Assembly (NCBI GenBank): GCA_009760885.1
Contig: CM019713.1
Location: forward strand, 5,586,996-5,650,995
Direction of reading: 5' to 3'
Length of the DNA stretch: 64,000 bases
From: Achatina immaculata
Taxonomy: Eukaryota > Mollusca > Gastropoda > Stylommatophora > Achatinidae
Position numbers and translations under genes: made by a program. Within the stretch, counting starts at the first letter, position 1, and each line of letters starts with the position of its first letter. Below the pieces are notes generated by a model, which was not told the DNA's origin, did no database searches, and was given only the letters and a program-made list of their open reading frames with translations. Of the stretch, positions 44,871 through 59,300 are shown in pieces.

Positions 44871-47156
44871 TTATTCTTGCAGACAACATTATGCTGTAAA
44901 CACTGCATGGATTCTTTGAGAGTAAATACTAGACAAAGAAATACTTTTGGTGGTAAAAAGTACACAAGCTATTCTATATGTAATGTTGTAATGATCACAA
45001 CATGTGCTGTTCACCTTCTAAAATGACACCTAGAAATTTATTTATCTTTTTTTTTTTTTTGCATGTGACTTAGTTAAAAAGCAAAAAAAAAAAAAAAATG
45101 CAATTTCCCATAGCAGGAATAAACATCAAATGTCACATCACAGCAACTGAAAACATCAAATGTCACATCACAGCAACTGAAAACATCAATTATCAAGTCA
45201 CAACAGTTGAAAATGATAGATGCCATCTCACAAAAGCTTAAAAATATTAACAACGGTTTAAAATGCTGGCAATCATGTGCAATAGTTTAAAAAAAAAAAA
45301 TTTGGTATTAATTTTGCACTTTCATAATGAATGAAAATATACTTCAACAGCATCTTAGAAATGAATTTATTTCATATTTTCACATGAATCAGCTTTATTG
45401 TGCAGCAGTATAAACAGAAGGAAGGTAATCACGGTTTCTCATGCTTCAAAGGGTTTCTGTTAAGCATGTCACAAAATTAATTGCTCAACAGCATGAAAAT
45501 AGTGTCCTAACACTTGCCAGTTAATTCCAACGAAATCAATATTAAACTCTACAAGTGGATTCCACGTTAAAACACTATTTTGTTATAAATAGTAAAATGC
45601 ACCCGGTGATAAAACATTTGCTAGACGGCTTGAGCTGGTCTGAAGAAAGCTTTATCCAGTAAGATGCGAATATCCTTTTAGAGTCTGTCTTGAGCTGATA
45701 CAGGCCGAAGTTCTTGTATGCTTTCTTTCTTTCTCGTCTTCGTGAATCTGGCTATCTTGATGTTAGTGTCTAGCTACCACTTTACCAATTGCACATAAGC
45801 ACATCCTCTGTACTTATCTAGAGCCCACTGCACAATCAGCAGCAGTTTAAAAACTCTTAAATGCAGACATTTTTTTTTTTTTTGGTAGTGTATCTAACAC
45901 CATAATTTTATAATTCAGTTGGACTGTGGCCTCCACTATGTTACATGGCGACTAGTGCAAGGCTAATGTGTATGTGCATGTAGATTCTTCTGTGTCTTGT
46001 CCAAGCTTACATGTTACAGGCTGGACAGGTAGAAGAATGTGTCACTGGATTTTCTGCAGCATTAATCATTTGGGTGCTGGTCTGGCACAACAGACCGAGA
46101 TTTTAAGTGATGTCCTCAGGATAAGGGGGTTTGGAGTGTGTGATAAAATTTAACTGGGAATATTGGGAAAATTAACTAATCTGAATCAACATTATATTTC
46201 CCTGTCATTTTTTCAAAGGTTACAGTTCATGATAATCCAATTTCTTGGATGATAAATCCTGCAGACACATGAATTTAAACTTTATGTTTCAGACACTTCA
46301 TTTCAATCTACCCTGCCTTAGTCAAAATACAAATTTTTACTGTTCATAGCACTGAACAAATAAAATTTACAATATATAGACTGTCCTTGTAGTATCTGAA
46401 CAGCATAGAAAATGGTCTCAGTCAATCAGTTTAACAGCATATTTGAAGCAAAAGGATACAAGGGTCTTTATTTCCAATGGTTTCAGCTTTCAGACTTGAG
46501 ATGATTGGTCTCAGCCTTTTTTTCCCATAAAAACAAGCATCAGGACGCCATTTTCCAGCTTGATTTACTGCAATGTGCCTGCACAATCAACAACTTTGTT
46601 CACATAAGAAGACTGTTCTCTAATTTTATTCCTATAATACTCTTGTACTATGATGCATCAATTTTGGACATATATTTTGTTCCATGGGCCACTGAGACCA
46701 AACTCTGTGGCTAGTGTCTATATATATGGGCCAGAAATCAGATTTGTGACAAAGGAAAAGTCTACTACCTAGCTTACTCAAATGTTACATTTTCTTATCC
46801 TGAACAGATAAACACTGTTCAACTTTGACTGACTGTTACATTTCATGCTCAATGAAATCTGACTGACTTACATTTCATGCATGTTGAACTCTGACTTGCT
46901 GTTACATTTCCTGCTTTCTGAACTTTGATCAACTGCAATATTTCAAGCTTTTATCTTCTAATTGATAACATTCTATTTCTCCATATAATAAGATTTCACA
47001 ATATATATATATAAAAAGAGTGAATTACATTACTGTAAGCTATCGAACCACTTAGTTGATACTACCACCGTCTCCGCTATTACAACTGACCAGACTTTGA
47101 ATTTTGAGCCTTTCCTGTAAAATCCAGAATCACTTCCAAGAGTGCATGACCACCAG
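44871..47156. other. 3' flank / intergenic next to SLC6 gene
   Basis: Includes a 30-bp repeat (AAACATCAAATGTCACATCA at 45121 and 45151, diverged third copy) and four diverged units around GACTGTTACATTTCATGC at 46826-46950. The SLC6 3' UTR must lie in the upper part. Confidence 0.5.
46467..46472 (-). promoter_or_regulatory. Candidate poly(A) signal of SLC6 gene
   Basis: AATAAA on the minus strand, about 685 bases beyond the stop codon. It is the clearest of several AT-rich possibilities; not confirmed. Confidence 0.2.
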
Positions 47157-47309
47157 TTATATCCTCGTTTCAAATGGATTGCCTATCACGGTGAATCCCG
47201 GATTCGTTACCGTCCTTGGTTTCTGATTCTGAATCTCTCCTGGATCAAACTTGGGTACTTTGTGAGCCGGGCCCCACTTTGGGGTTGGATGACACATGCG
47301 TCTGATTTT
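47157..47309 (-). CDS. SLC6 terminal exon, cytoplasmic tail ending ETRI
   Basis: The acceptor ttttctcag is followed by 50 codons starting [17 protein letters not shown] and ending [11 protein letters not shown], then TAA. The PTPKWGPA motif is the usual SLC6 post-TM12 signature. The last four residues, ETRI, fit a class I PDZ ligand (x-S/T-x-hydrophobic). An antisense 67-codon frame over this place is a shadow. Confidence 0.9.
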   Translation of the reverse strand, partial: KIRRMCHPTPKWGPAHKVPKFDPGEIQNQKPRTVTNPGFTVIGNPFETRI

Positions 47310-50300
47310 CTGAGAAAATTGAACATCATATATGAAGAAACATAATCAGTTAATTCAATAAGAGATTCACTATTTCTGTGTTAAGTAAAACACATGCATT
47401 CTTAGCTAACAGAATAAACTGGTTACTAGTACAAATATTCTTTACGTACCATAATATAATATAAATTATGGTTGTAATATTTATAACACATATTTACACA
47501 TTCACCGCCATAAAAGCCATGGAGAAGACCTAATTTTAGAAAATCAGAATTGCAAAAGCAGCATAGTCATTGAGAACATATGGAATTCAAAAGTTATAAG
47601 CACAAAAACCAAGTTAAGATTACTCAATTCAAATGTGATATCCACACTCAATTCAAATGAGACATCCACCCTCATTTATGCATGTGAAAGCTGGAAATCA
47701 ACTAAAGAAATAGACAAAAAATTAGACTATTGAAAACATATGCCTCAGGAAAATACTTTGTATAAGATGGAATGAATTCAAGAACAACGTAGAGATAAGA
47801 CAGATGAGCAAACATCAACCTGTCTCATGGGTGATCATAAAAAGAAGATGGACATATGTAGGCCATATGATGAGAAGAAACAGCCACAGAATACCACAAG
47901 CTATCAAGTGGAGCACAGCAGGCTGAAGAAAAAGAGGTCGACCACGTGAAACTCTAAAGAGGACATTGTTAAGAGAAGCCAGTTTAGTGGGCATAACATC
48001 CCTTGATGAAGCTGAAAGACTCGCCAAGAACAGGAGCCCTATGTGACGTTTAACAGCATGGGAAGGATGTAAGAAGACCTAAAATATAACACACGGATAT
48101 GTACTTGCTTTATCACAGAGTACCCAGAAAATGAAAGAAATGTGATTAAATACTGCATGTGAAGAATAATAGAGACTGCCATAACAAATATGCTATATAT
48201 AGCAGTGATCGGGTTTGTGATGTATCAAATCTGAAATATTCCGTAAGTTAAGTTTTATGTCTCTTACTCTTCCATGCTGCAAATTCTCCGCTACTACTTA
48301 GCAATAGTTGACACTCTTCTCTTTATGTTTCCTGCCTTATGAATGTGCATCATGAATGTATCTCACCGCTGTCTTCACTACTTAACTAAAGCTTGTTCCT
48401 ACCATTCTTCTTAATGTCTTTGGTTGTCTTGAAGAAATGAAAACAAACTGAAAAAAATCCTTGTATGCAGCTAGAATTTTATTAACCCATAATAAAAATG
48501 AAAATTTAACAAGCTCCTAAAACTGTACTTGAAACAAATTGAAAAACTGAAGAATTATAGACGCACAGAGGAAGAACATAAAGAATGGCTTTTCAAGCTT
48601 TTTACTCGGAAAAAAAAATAATCTGCAAACCATGGAAAAATCTGCAGACGTGGTTGACCATCTGAGAAGAAACTAGCACTGCTTTCCAGCTGTAACTGGT
48701 TACCCAATTTTAAGCATTTTTGAAACTAAAGAACTTCTTTTCTGGCATCATTTTGCCAACTCCTCTTAAGGCCGATTTTACCAATATTTCATCTGCAGAA
48801 TTGGAAACCGTAAACATGTGTCATATTTATACTGCAAGATTCAGCATTTTTTGTGTTTGAATTTCTGTGTCCAAATGGACTCGAACCGCTGTCTTTCAAG
48901 TGCATTTCCTGGTTTGGCTGGCAAAAATGCCTTGCTCAAGTTGGTCTAATTTCATCCCGTTACTATGCTCACATGAAGATTTTTAAAAAAAACAGAGAGA
49001 AAAAAAAGAAAACAAATGGCCAGTCCGAACAGTGAACAGTTGAAAACAGAAATGTGTCAGGTCTTCATTTATGTGATGTGTCTCTGATTCAAATAATAAT
49101 TAACAATGAACTATAAGGCCAAAATTAAATATCAGCCAGCCAACACAAAGCTGCAACCACCCTCTATGGCAACACATGGTGACGCCATACTTTGCTGCTT
49201 ATACTACTTTGCATACAATGAAATGCAAAATTCATAACCAAGAGAGATAACAAAACAAAAAGATGAATTTGAATATGTGAGGAGCAGAATTCACACTGAA
49301 ATCAAGATCACACACAGATATATCAGGCTAGAATGTACAGATATACTGGTCTAGAATGTACAGATATACTGGTCTAGAATGTACAGATATACTGGTCTAG
49401 AATGTACAGATATACTACTAACCTAGAATGTATGTCTACATTTCATGCTGCTAAAAATTTTAATTATCACATGTTCTACTAAAATTAGGTCAAGGTCTAA
49501 TCCACTGACAAACAACAGGTGCTGCTTAAAGAAGATAAATAATCTTCTCATGTATAGATTTGAAAATATGAGGCTTGATAATCTAACCTAAGTGTCATTT
49601 TTTTGTGTGATTTTCACCTCTGTCTGAATACTGCAAAAGTGAATTTTGCGTCTTTTCATTCTGATTACTCAAAAAATTTATTTTAATTTCACCAAATTAT
49701 ATCCAACTTTCTTCCTTTCTCACTCTTCTGTTTTTTTTTTTAAAACTGAAATGAAAACGCCAAGACAAGCGGCTGCATTATTCTGTTTTGTCTCTGAGAA
49801 ATCTGCTCCCACTTTTAACTTTTTTTCACAGATTTAATGCTGTGACCATCATCTCCTCCAGCGGCATATAAGACAAGAGACAAAAACTCTCCATCTAACC
49901 AGGTCTTGTGCCCAATTTTCTACTTCCTTTTGGAATTTTTTTTTTTCCTGAGTTGACTTCTGTCTGAAAGATTCTGTATCCGTGTATGTTGATATTTATT
50001 TACATATACAGTTTTATACACATCTACACATAAATCCCACAATTTGTTTATAATCTTCAGTTTGTTGATGCTGGCCACAAAACTGCTCAACATCAATACT
50101 CAATGAGCAGATCATGCTGACTTACCTCCCTGACTGTTTTCTCTTTTGGTGAGCGATAGAACCTCCAAGCTCCAAAGGCCACGATGATAAATATTGGGAT
50201 GAATGCCATGAACCACCCACACAGTTCTGCAAAAATGGGATACACCTTGCCGGCATAAGACATCCGTTTGTAGTCAATCCAGTTGAAGAACAGGAGGAAC

Positions 50301-53300
50301 TGAAAAACGAATGGTATAATAGAACGAAAAAGAAAACTTGGTACACACAATAATCAAAAATCAAGTTTATGATTCTGTGGATTGATGTTTCAATCATCAT
50401 CACTGTTGTAATCTTCATCCAATATCATGACAAAAGTTATGGATGATTACATCTGTTTATACTTTCCATCAACTCTATAACTTTCTGATATGCCATCATG
50501 TCTAGCTTCTCTCTTAGCCTTCCTCTTCCTCTCTTTCGATTTATCATTATAACGTTCTTGTTCTCACTTTGTGTATAATGAATGCTGTTTCTTTTGTAAT
50601 TTTAATTAATTTTTTTCTTTTTTTCTCAGGATTTTCTTGCACATTGTTACATTTTGAAATCAGAAAAGTGTATCACTGCTAAGCTGCATAAAGTCAATGA
50701 TCAATGTTTAACTCTTCCCATGCCAGCAGTAGATTTTTAGATCCTTCCGGTATCCCCATTGCGTGCCAACGATCGAAATTTCGATCATGGTTTGTTTCAA
50801 TAAAAGAGCCGGTGTAACATTTAGATTGTACATATTTCATCTATGTTTCCAGTGACACTTTTCAAAATGGTAAAAGAATCCTTAGATACGAGAGATGCTG
50901 AGCGAGAAAAAGGAAGAGAAACATGGAAAATGTTCAATTTTTGATGATGTATATAGGGGTATGGACATGGCCTGTGACCACCCCACTGCTCTTGAATGTA
51001 TCCCAAGTAGATCTAGACACTTTTAGATGACTGGAGAAGTAGTTATGAGATTATTTCAGACATTAATTTAGAGAGAATGCAACACAGAATCAGAATATGA
51101 GATCGACAAGTAGATCTAGACATCTCAGATGGTAAGTAGTGCATATCTAGACCTAGCCGATGGTGAGCTGAGCACAATCATTGTCTAAAAACATCACATT
51201 ACTTCTTTTTTTGCTAAAAAACTCTGCATTTATGAAATTTTCATACATTTAGTTATACTTTGAAACATAATAAGTACACGGAAGTACATGTAAATACTGT
51301 TTTCCATTCCATTTTACAACTAATCCCCCTAACATATCAAGACATGTGCTTTTACTCTGGTAAGCAACTGAACGTCCACTTTACTTCCTGTGGCACGGGA
51401 AGAGTTAATAAGATATCTATTCTTGGAACTGACCTAACTAAAAGAAGTTGACATAAGAAGGACTCCCAGTGTGCACTAGGATAGTGCCATGTTCTCAAAC
51501 TGGTTTGGAAGAAAACTAAGCTCTGACTGAGTCCAAGTGCAGAAAAACTGCATGACTGAAGTTTATAGGTAGTCTTGAATGTGGACATATTCTGGATTCT
51601 TGACGGTGCTATGGGGCACATGCACCCGAGCCGAGATCCTCCTCGATTTCTATATCAGCGGATGATAACTGGTGCAAACAATGAAATACAGGATTGGCAT
51701 AGTTAAGGTAGTACTATATGCCAAGATGAGAGCATGGGAGGAGTTCTCCGCTTGTCAGATCATTTTTCAGCAGTAATACATATATAATGTCATGTTATGG
51801 AAATATTGTTGAAAACGTGCAGACTATTACCGGCACATGGGTTTTCAGCATAACCACGGTGGCATTTACGCCAGAATGTAAGTGAATGAAACCTAAGTCC
51901 AAAGTGTTCTTGGTGCGCTGAGGGACTGAGCGGTTGTAGAGAATGCAGTTCCTAACGTCGGAGTGCTCTGATGTGAGTGGGGCAGCATCGGGTGGCTAGT
52001 TAAGCTCTTCTCTGGTATAAGGGCTCTCTCAGAATGACCATTTAGTTCCCTTCCTGCCATGGACTTATCTTTTAATTTACAGAACTGTCACCGGTGCAAC
52101 AGAGTTTGTGGACTGAGGCTGAAGGTGCAGAAGCATCTAGATAAGGAGTCAAATCAACTAGGTAAAAAAAAGGTAAAGGTAAAGGTAATCCTGTCATGCC
52201 TTAGAGGCACATAGGGAGTGGAGGAGAAAAAGGAATCATCGTGGGGGAATTAAGAGGGCTAGGAAAATGCTGGGAGCAGTCAGGTTAATGGCCTCAGCGG
52301 GTTTTCCATACTGCACTCTGTTCTTGCTTGTGCATATGTTGGTACTGTCACCACTGGAGTATGGTTTTGGTTTGATAACCCTGTCCAATGCACAGCTGAA
52401 CAGACTAGAGCATGTACAGAGTAAGGCAAATGAGAGTGGCCTTGGTTTGCACCAGGGATACTCTGGTGGCAGGGCGGCCATGCGCTTTCTGCTTGATGTG
52501 CTGAGTATGAGGCCTAAACACAAGTGTGCTCAGGCAGAGGTATATGTCAGGGTTTTCGGCATGAAGAATCATCTTCTCCATAAGGAGCTGGGGTTGATAA
52601 AGGGAAGACGCGTCAAATGAGGCAGATTCTGGATGACTGAGGCTGAGGCCAAGGACACAAAGAAGTCAATCTGCAATCTAGATGAGGTGGCTAAAGTTGA
52701 TGACTGGTTACGGGTACAGGACCGACCTCAGCTAGATGAGGTGGCTAAAGTTGATGACTGGTTACGGGTACAGGACTGACCTCAGCTAACAAAGGTTATT
52801 GTACAGAAGGGCCATGAATGTAGAGACTGGGTACAGGGAGCAGTTGAACTTTGAGTTCAAGATCTCATCCAGCATCACTGTGGGTCTTGGTAATATATAC
52901 AGATGGCTCAGAGACTTGGAACAGCAGAAGTGGTTGGGGTTTTGTTGGTTACTGAAATGGAAGAGTAGTGGCATGGGGTTTGGGAGCCTTTGAAATCAGC
53001 ACTTCAAGCATGCGAATGGAAAGTGAGGTTGTGTTGTCGGCAGTAGAATGGTTAGTTGTCTCATGGCGTGGTTAATGGTGTCATTGTGATGGATTCACAG
53101 AGTATACTTCGTAAGACCGAGAAGAAATTTCTTCAAAAAGAATGGGTTCATCTGTTAAGCCAGTCAACTGTGACAAGCTTAACGTGGCTTTACTATCCAA
53201 GGCATGCGGGAGTACATGACAGTGATGCGGCAGACAGACTTGCTGGACAGGCTAAAATAAATGGCAGACTGACAATGGACAAGGGGACACTGCTAAGGCT

Positions 53301-56300
53301 GTATTGGACAGACTGCAGGAAAATGAAGAGCGGGAATGAAAGAACAATGTAGCTGTGAGGAGACTGCTGGAGCTAGGACAAACTAAAGGTGCTGGCAGGA
53401 AATCCGAACTTTGTGGCAGAAGACGCACTGTAAACAATCAACATTTGATAGTAACTATCAGCAAACATACTCTTGGATGGATGCTGCGGCACGTGGCGGA
53501 GCATATATTGGGTTGTCACTAACACAGTGAAGTTGGAGTCTGAATTTTGAACCTTTGCGTTCAGAAAATCCTGCTCATAAAGAAACAATGACAAACAAAC
53601 AAAAAAATTAAAAAAGAACGAAACTCCCAAGCAACATAGAAATACTGAAGGTTTATCATTATATATCAGACAAGTGTGTAAATGCTTCAGCCTCCCTCCT
53701 GATTTGAAAAATCTCAGTATGCCGTGAGCAGAACCAGCAAGCGTCTCGATGAACAGGAGATGACAGGCAAGATTTTACCCCACACCCCGAGTCTGAGACT
53801 GACCAGGCCACTGGTCTTTTAAAAAAAAAGGCCTCAGAAGCAACTGTCACAGCACTGGCTCACTGAGTCTCATTCAGAATTTGCCTCAATGGTCCTCTGA
53901 CTCCAACCATCGAGGCTGGGCAAAAGAGCTAACTGCTCGCACTCACACTGTACCATTTTCTTCTTGCTCTGTTCACTTACAATAAGTGTTGCAGGTGTCA
54001 TAAATTTCCAAAAGAAAGTGAAGATGATATGCCAAGCTCTGCTTTTGTGCCCAATCATCATTTCAATGTCTCTGATAAATGAGTCAGCACCTGTAGATAA
54101 AAACAATGAATCTTATCCTTCCCAACGCACAAACTAACCTGGTAAAAGTGAATTTTATCAAATTCACCCAAATTAACAAATTCATGCCTGTGTACACCAA
54201 ATTTTACAGATATAAAAATACAATCATCACACATGAAAAAAAAGTCTAATGATCAAATTATATAATATGGAGACACACTGAATGCCTGATTCAAATTCAT
54301 ATCTGTGTAAATAATGATGAAGTTTGAGTAATCATGTTCAAAACAAAATCTGAACAGTAAAATTTTGAATACTTGAACAAATATTTCTCCTGGATTTCCC
54401 AAAATTAGCACTTGTTAAAATTTCAGTCACATCTGACATAATCATAAAAGTGAAATGTTAAGATATTAATCCCCTATCAGCATATATTACCTTCACAAAT
54501 CCTGTAACTGTGTAAACATGTGTGTAAAAATGAAATAATATAAGTTTAATGTCAAATTTCTACAAATTATAATTACAGCCCCACTTTTATGACCATGCTT
54601 TCAGCAATTGGGTCATATTTCCATAAATCTACTATTTATATCTCAGCTGCACAGAACTAATTACATACTCGTATTAACCACTTGCTTAAAACTTTTCATT
54701 GTTTAATTCATTACACTTCTAACGTGATAGAATTTCGTTATGTTATTTAAAGATAATATATATCAACAAATGATATAAACTACATGAGTACCAGTTTCAG
54801 CTTTGTGACAAAGAGATAAATAATGAAAAAAAAAAAAGCAACAAAACTTATCATAATCTGCCTATGGCTTGCTGTATGTTTAGAGAGAAGTATAATACGT
54901 ACCATACAGCCAGGCAATAATTATACACTCTAATATGGCCATCATGAAGACAGCCCAGCTGGCAGCATATGTGTCCATCAGCTGGAGAATGTACATTCCA
55001 CCCTGGATGTTGGAAGGAGTAATAAAACACAAATAATAAATATTCACATTACTGTGACACATGGTGGCATAAGTAAACATCCTGACTTTTCAGAAATCAA
55101 TGACTGACAGAAAAATTCTGAAACATGGGTTGCTGATTGCAAGCTGCTTCAGTATTTATTCTCTAACACATGCACACACATACACATTTTGTCTCCAAAT
55201 AAGCCATAAATTTGTAATTCTTCACAATGGCTCTTCAAATGCCTAACTTTTTTTTTCTACATGGCTTTGAATTTATCATAATACCTGACGAACTACCACG
55301 TGACCCCTATGTGGTGTTTAACGGCATGGGAAGGATTAAGATGTAAGAATACTTGCCTCAGTACAGACAACCAGGCCACCCAGGCATCCGAGAAGTGATA
55401 CTGTGAGCACCACAAACACTTTCTTTTGCCTCAAAGGAGGGTACGTGTCCTGGACCGCAGTCATCACTGTCTCTAACAAGGCAAACTGGGAAAAGCACAG
55501 ATACATAACAGACATGGAAAGAATGGTTAGGGTTAACATTTTTTAAGTAATGGTTCGGGTTAAAGTTTATAAGTACTTCAGGAACACAAATGGTAAAGAC
55601 AGACGGCCACAAAAATCCATATTAATACATACACGTGACTATCCAAAGCAATAAGTAATTTTTGTGATTGGTTTCATTATAAAAATCATTCTATGTGGCT
55701 GGAAGTATCACAAAGATCAAAAGACCTGCAGCAAAAGGATCTGTGAAGTGGTTCTTCTTCTTTGTCATTTGTTCACATGCTGACATCAATCTCTCTCACA
55801 AATGCAGCAGTTTTGTCTCTGGTTTTTAGCGTTAGTATACAGCTCCTCTTGTTGGGAGCTGCCCTCTGGCTTGGTCCTTTGCGCAAGTGGGTTGTGTAAC
55901 AGGCTTGAACCTGAACTTGAAGAACGGCCATGCTCTGCTGCTGGCCTAGAGATGGGCCTCCCTGCACCCAGGACACTCCCATATGTGCTCAGCCTAACCT
56001 CGGCGTTGTTCGTAGCGTATGATGGGTGATAGTGCCAATGGCACATTGACTGGAAACAGCTATATCTTTTCTGCAAAGCTCTGAATGTCTGCTACTGGCC
56101 TTCGTTATTCCCCTTTCACATAGTCTTTGGTGACAGGCGCTGCATTTGTTTGCTCATCTCCCTGTACTTTTGACAGGGTGGCTGTTACGTCTGCTCTGTC
56201 CATCTGCGGTTGCCCATGGTTGTTGCTTTGTTTGCCAGCTGATCTGCCATTTCAAAGCGCTATGTCCTGTGCAATAATAATCCATTTGTGACTCTTTTAA

Positions 56301-59300
56301 TTTGGCCAACCACTTGCGATGCATCACCTGGTGCGTCATCATTATCAGATGTGTAACTAGAAAAATATGCTGCGCAGTCTGTGTCTCTTTGCCACGGGCA
56401 CATAAGTTTGTTGACCTAATTTCATTTCATAAACTGGCTGAAAATGTTACTAGCGATATGCTATAGTACATCTGGAAGGAAGTGGAGTTTTGAGGTAACT
56501 AGACTATCTATCTCTTGCTTCTCAGTATTCTTTAGTGAATACCAAGGGTATGTATCATTTTTCTGAAGACATTACTACTCACACAATCTTGTGATGCGAG
56601 AACACCTATAGTACAGAATATAGCAGAGAACATCTAAGGCAGAGATTACAGAAAAGAACAAGATCACTAACCTCACTGCCCATGCCCAAGGTGATGAGCA
56701 TGATGAAGAATAAGACTGACCACAGCGGCGGGACAGGCAGTCTTGTTACTACGTCAGGGAAGACAATGAACGCTAGTCCTGGTCCTGCATAAGCCAAATA
56801 TAAAATTCATTGTGTGCATATTCAAACATGAAATGTGTTGTACGTTGTTTATTTCTGTGATGTGAAATCTAAAAGTTCATTTCTGTGATGTTAGAAGGTT
56901 AAATCTGAGAGTTTATTTCTGTGATGTGAGGTTATGTGTGAACATTTATCTGTGTGATGTTAGAAGGTTAAATCTGAGTTTATTTCTGTGAAGTGAGGTT
57001 TGGTGTGAACGTTTATTTGTGTGATGTTAGAAGATTAAATCTGGGAGTTTATTTCTGTGATGTGAAATCTAAAAGTTCATTTCTGTGATGTGAGGTTTGG
57101 TGTGAACGTTTATTTGTGTGATGTTAGAAGATTAAATCTGAGAGTTTATTTCTGTGATGTGAAATCTAGAAGTTCATTTCTGTGATGTGAGGTTTGGTGT
57201 GAACGTTTATTTGTGTGATGTTAGAAGGTTAAATCTGAGAGTTTATTTCTGTGATGTGAGGTTACGTGTGAACATTTATTTGTGTGATGTTAGAAGGTTA
57301 AATCTGAGAGTTTATTTCTGTGATGTGAGGTTTGGTGTGAACGTTTATTTGTGAGATGTTAAAGATTAAATCTGGGAGTTTATTTCTGTGATGTGAAATC
57401 TAAAAGTTTATTTCTGTGATGTAAAGTTAGATTATTTAATCACATATTAATTTACTATTTTCATAACTGTGTTTATGGTTTATAATCTGAATCATCATCA
57501 TTGCACTCCGGACACGTCCTTAGGCGCTCTGACCCCCCCACCCCCATCAACATCCGGCAGCTGACAGAACCAGTTCTGCATGGGTTGACATGTCCTTTCA
57601 CATGCCCAGAATCCCCCTCCTCCCTAGCCATGCCAATCTGTACTCCCAGCTTTCAGACTAAGCAATGATGTGGATTCACTGTTCTTGAAGTCCTCCACTC
57701 TGCCTATCTCTCTAAAGCGCATGAACAATATTGGCTCGATCCAGTGGCTGTCCATCTGCGATGATGACTGACCATTTCCCTGGATGCCCATATGCCTAGG
57801 GACATAGATGAAGGTTCTGCTATGTGTGTGTGTGTTATTTGCCACATTCTTTCTATGATCTTCACTTAGACTGGTATATCTTTAAGGATAATTTTGGGGG
57901 GTTTTTTTTGCATTAATTTCTTCTTAAAACCAAAATGTCACTTCTTTAAAGATTAAATGCATTTTTAAATCTTAGATTACGGTTTTTTTTTCTTAGCTTT
58001 TCCTTGCTCAAAAAATCATTGTTTTTGTTGTTGTTGTTAACTGCATCATACATATCGACTTGTTTTTACTACATTTTTGTATGCATTATTTCCATATGTA
58101 TATGTCTGACTTTATGGTTTTTTTTCAACTCCCATGTCTATGAGCTTTTTTATACTCTTTTTCACAATGTACCAACTGGAATGTATGAATCTTGTTCTGC
58201 TGTTCTAAATCTCTGTACAGTATCCTGTGGACAGAAGAGTTTAGTGGTAGCTAGTTCTTCTGAAGGTCTCTCAGTGCATTGAAGTCCGGTAACTGGTGCT
58301 ACAATGTCTTCTTATTGTTTCTTGCAGTTTATGTAGTGTGGCGTGTCATCAGTGGTCACTCTATGCAAGCGCTTATTGACGGCACTGTGTCCTGTTAGCA
58401 ACGTGACAATTGTGCATTGGTCTCTACATTATATCCATAAAGGAAGTTTATAAATGAGATCTACCAGTATGTCTCTCTCTCTCTCTGAACCTTAAGTGCC
58501 CAAGGTACATGGGACTTCCGAAAGGGTTTTCCACAAATGCCTGTCCTTTGCTGTTTTTCCGCTCTTGCCCAGGTGAGCCCTCTATTGTTCAACATCCTCT
58601 CTGTTGATTTTCTCCATGTCTCCTTTGGTCTACACATTACTTCTGTGGTGACCATCTTAGTGCTATTTTTGGTAGTGAGTTGTCAGTCATTCAGAGCACA
58701 TGTCCCAACCATTGCCAGCGTCTTTCCTCAATAACTGCTGTCAGTGGCTTAAACCAGAATGTCTAGAGATCCCAAACTCTTTGCTTGAATTTCTACATTT
58801 CTCTAAAACTGTCATTAACCAACATATTATTCATAAATATACTGACAGATGTAGAAGCACTCTACACAAAAAAGGAGAAAAGAAAAAAAAGAAAAAAATG
58901 CCACTAGCTGATAGCATACGAACCCTGCTCCACCACAGCATCAACTGGCATTTTCAGTTCCTTGGCCAGGTAACCCACAATGCTGAATATCACAAACCCT
59001 GCAAACAAGCTGGTGCAGATGTTGCCCACGCCAACGATCAGAGAATCTCTGCAGATTAACATAAGCTAAAGCCAACACTGGATAAAGAACAATAAACTGA
59101 CTATTAATAACTAACCCATGTTCCAAACCTTCACAACCACACTGTAGATTGTGAACTTCTTGACCCTAAATTTCCCGCAAGTGAGAGGAACAAAAAAAAA
59201 AAAAACACTTTCTGCTAAACAAAACAAAACATTTGCCACTTGTTACGACTAGGGCAAAATAAGTCAAATGAACTTTTTACTTTCTTGTTGCTGCTACATA

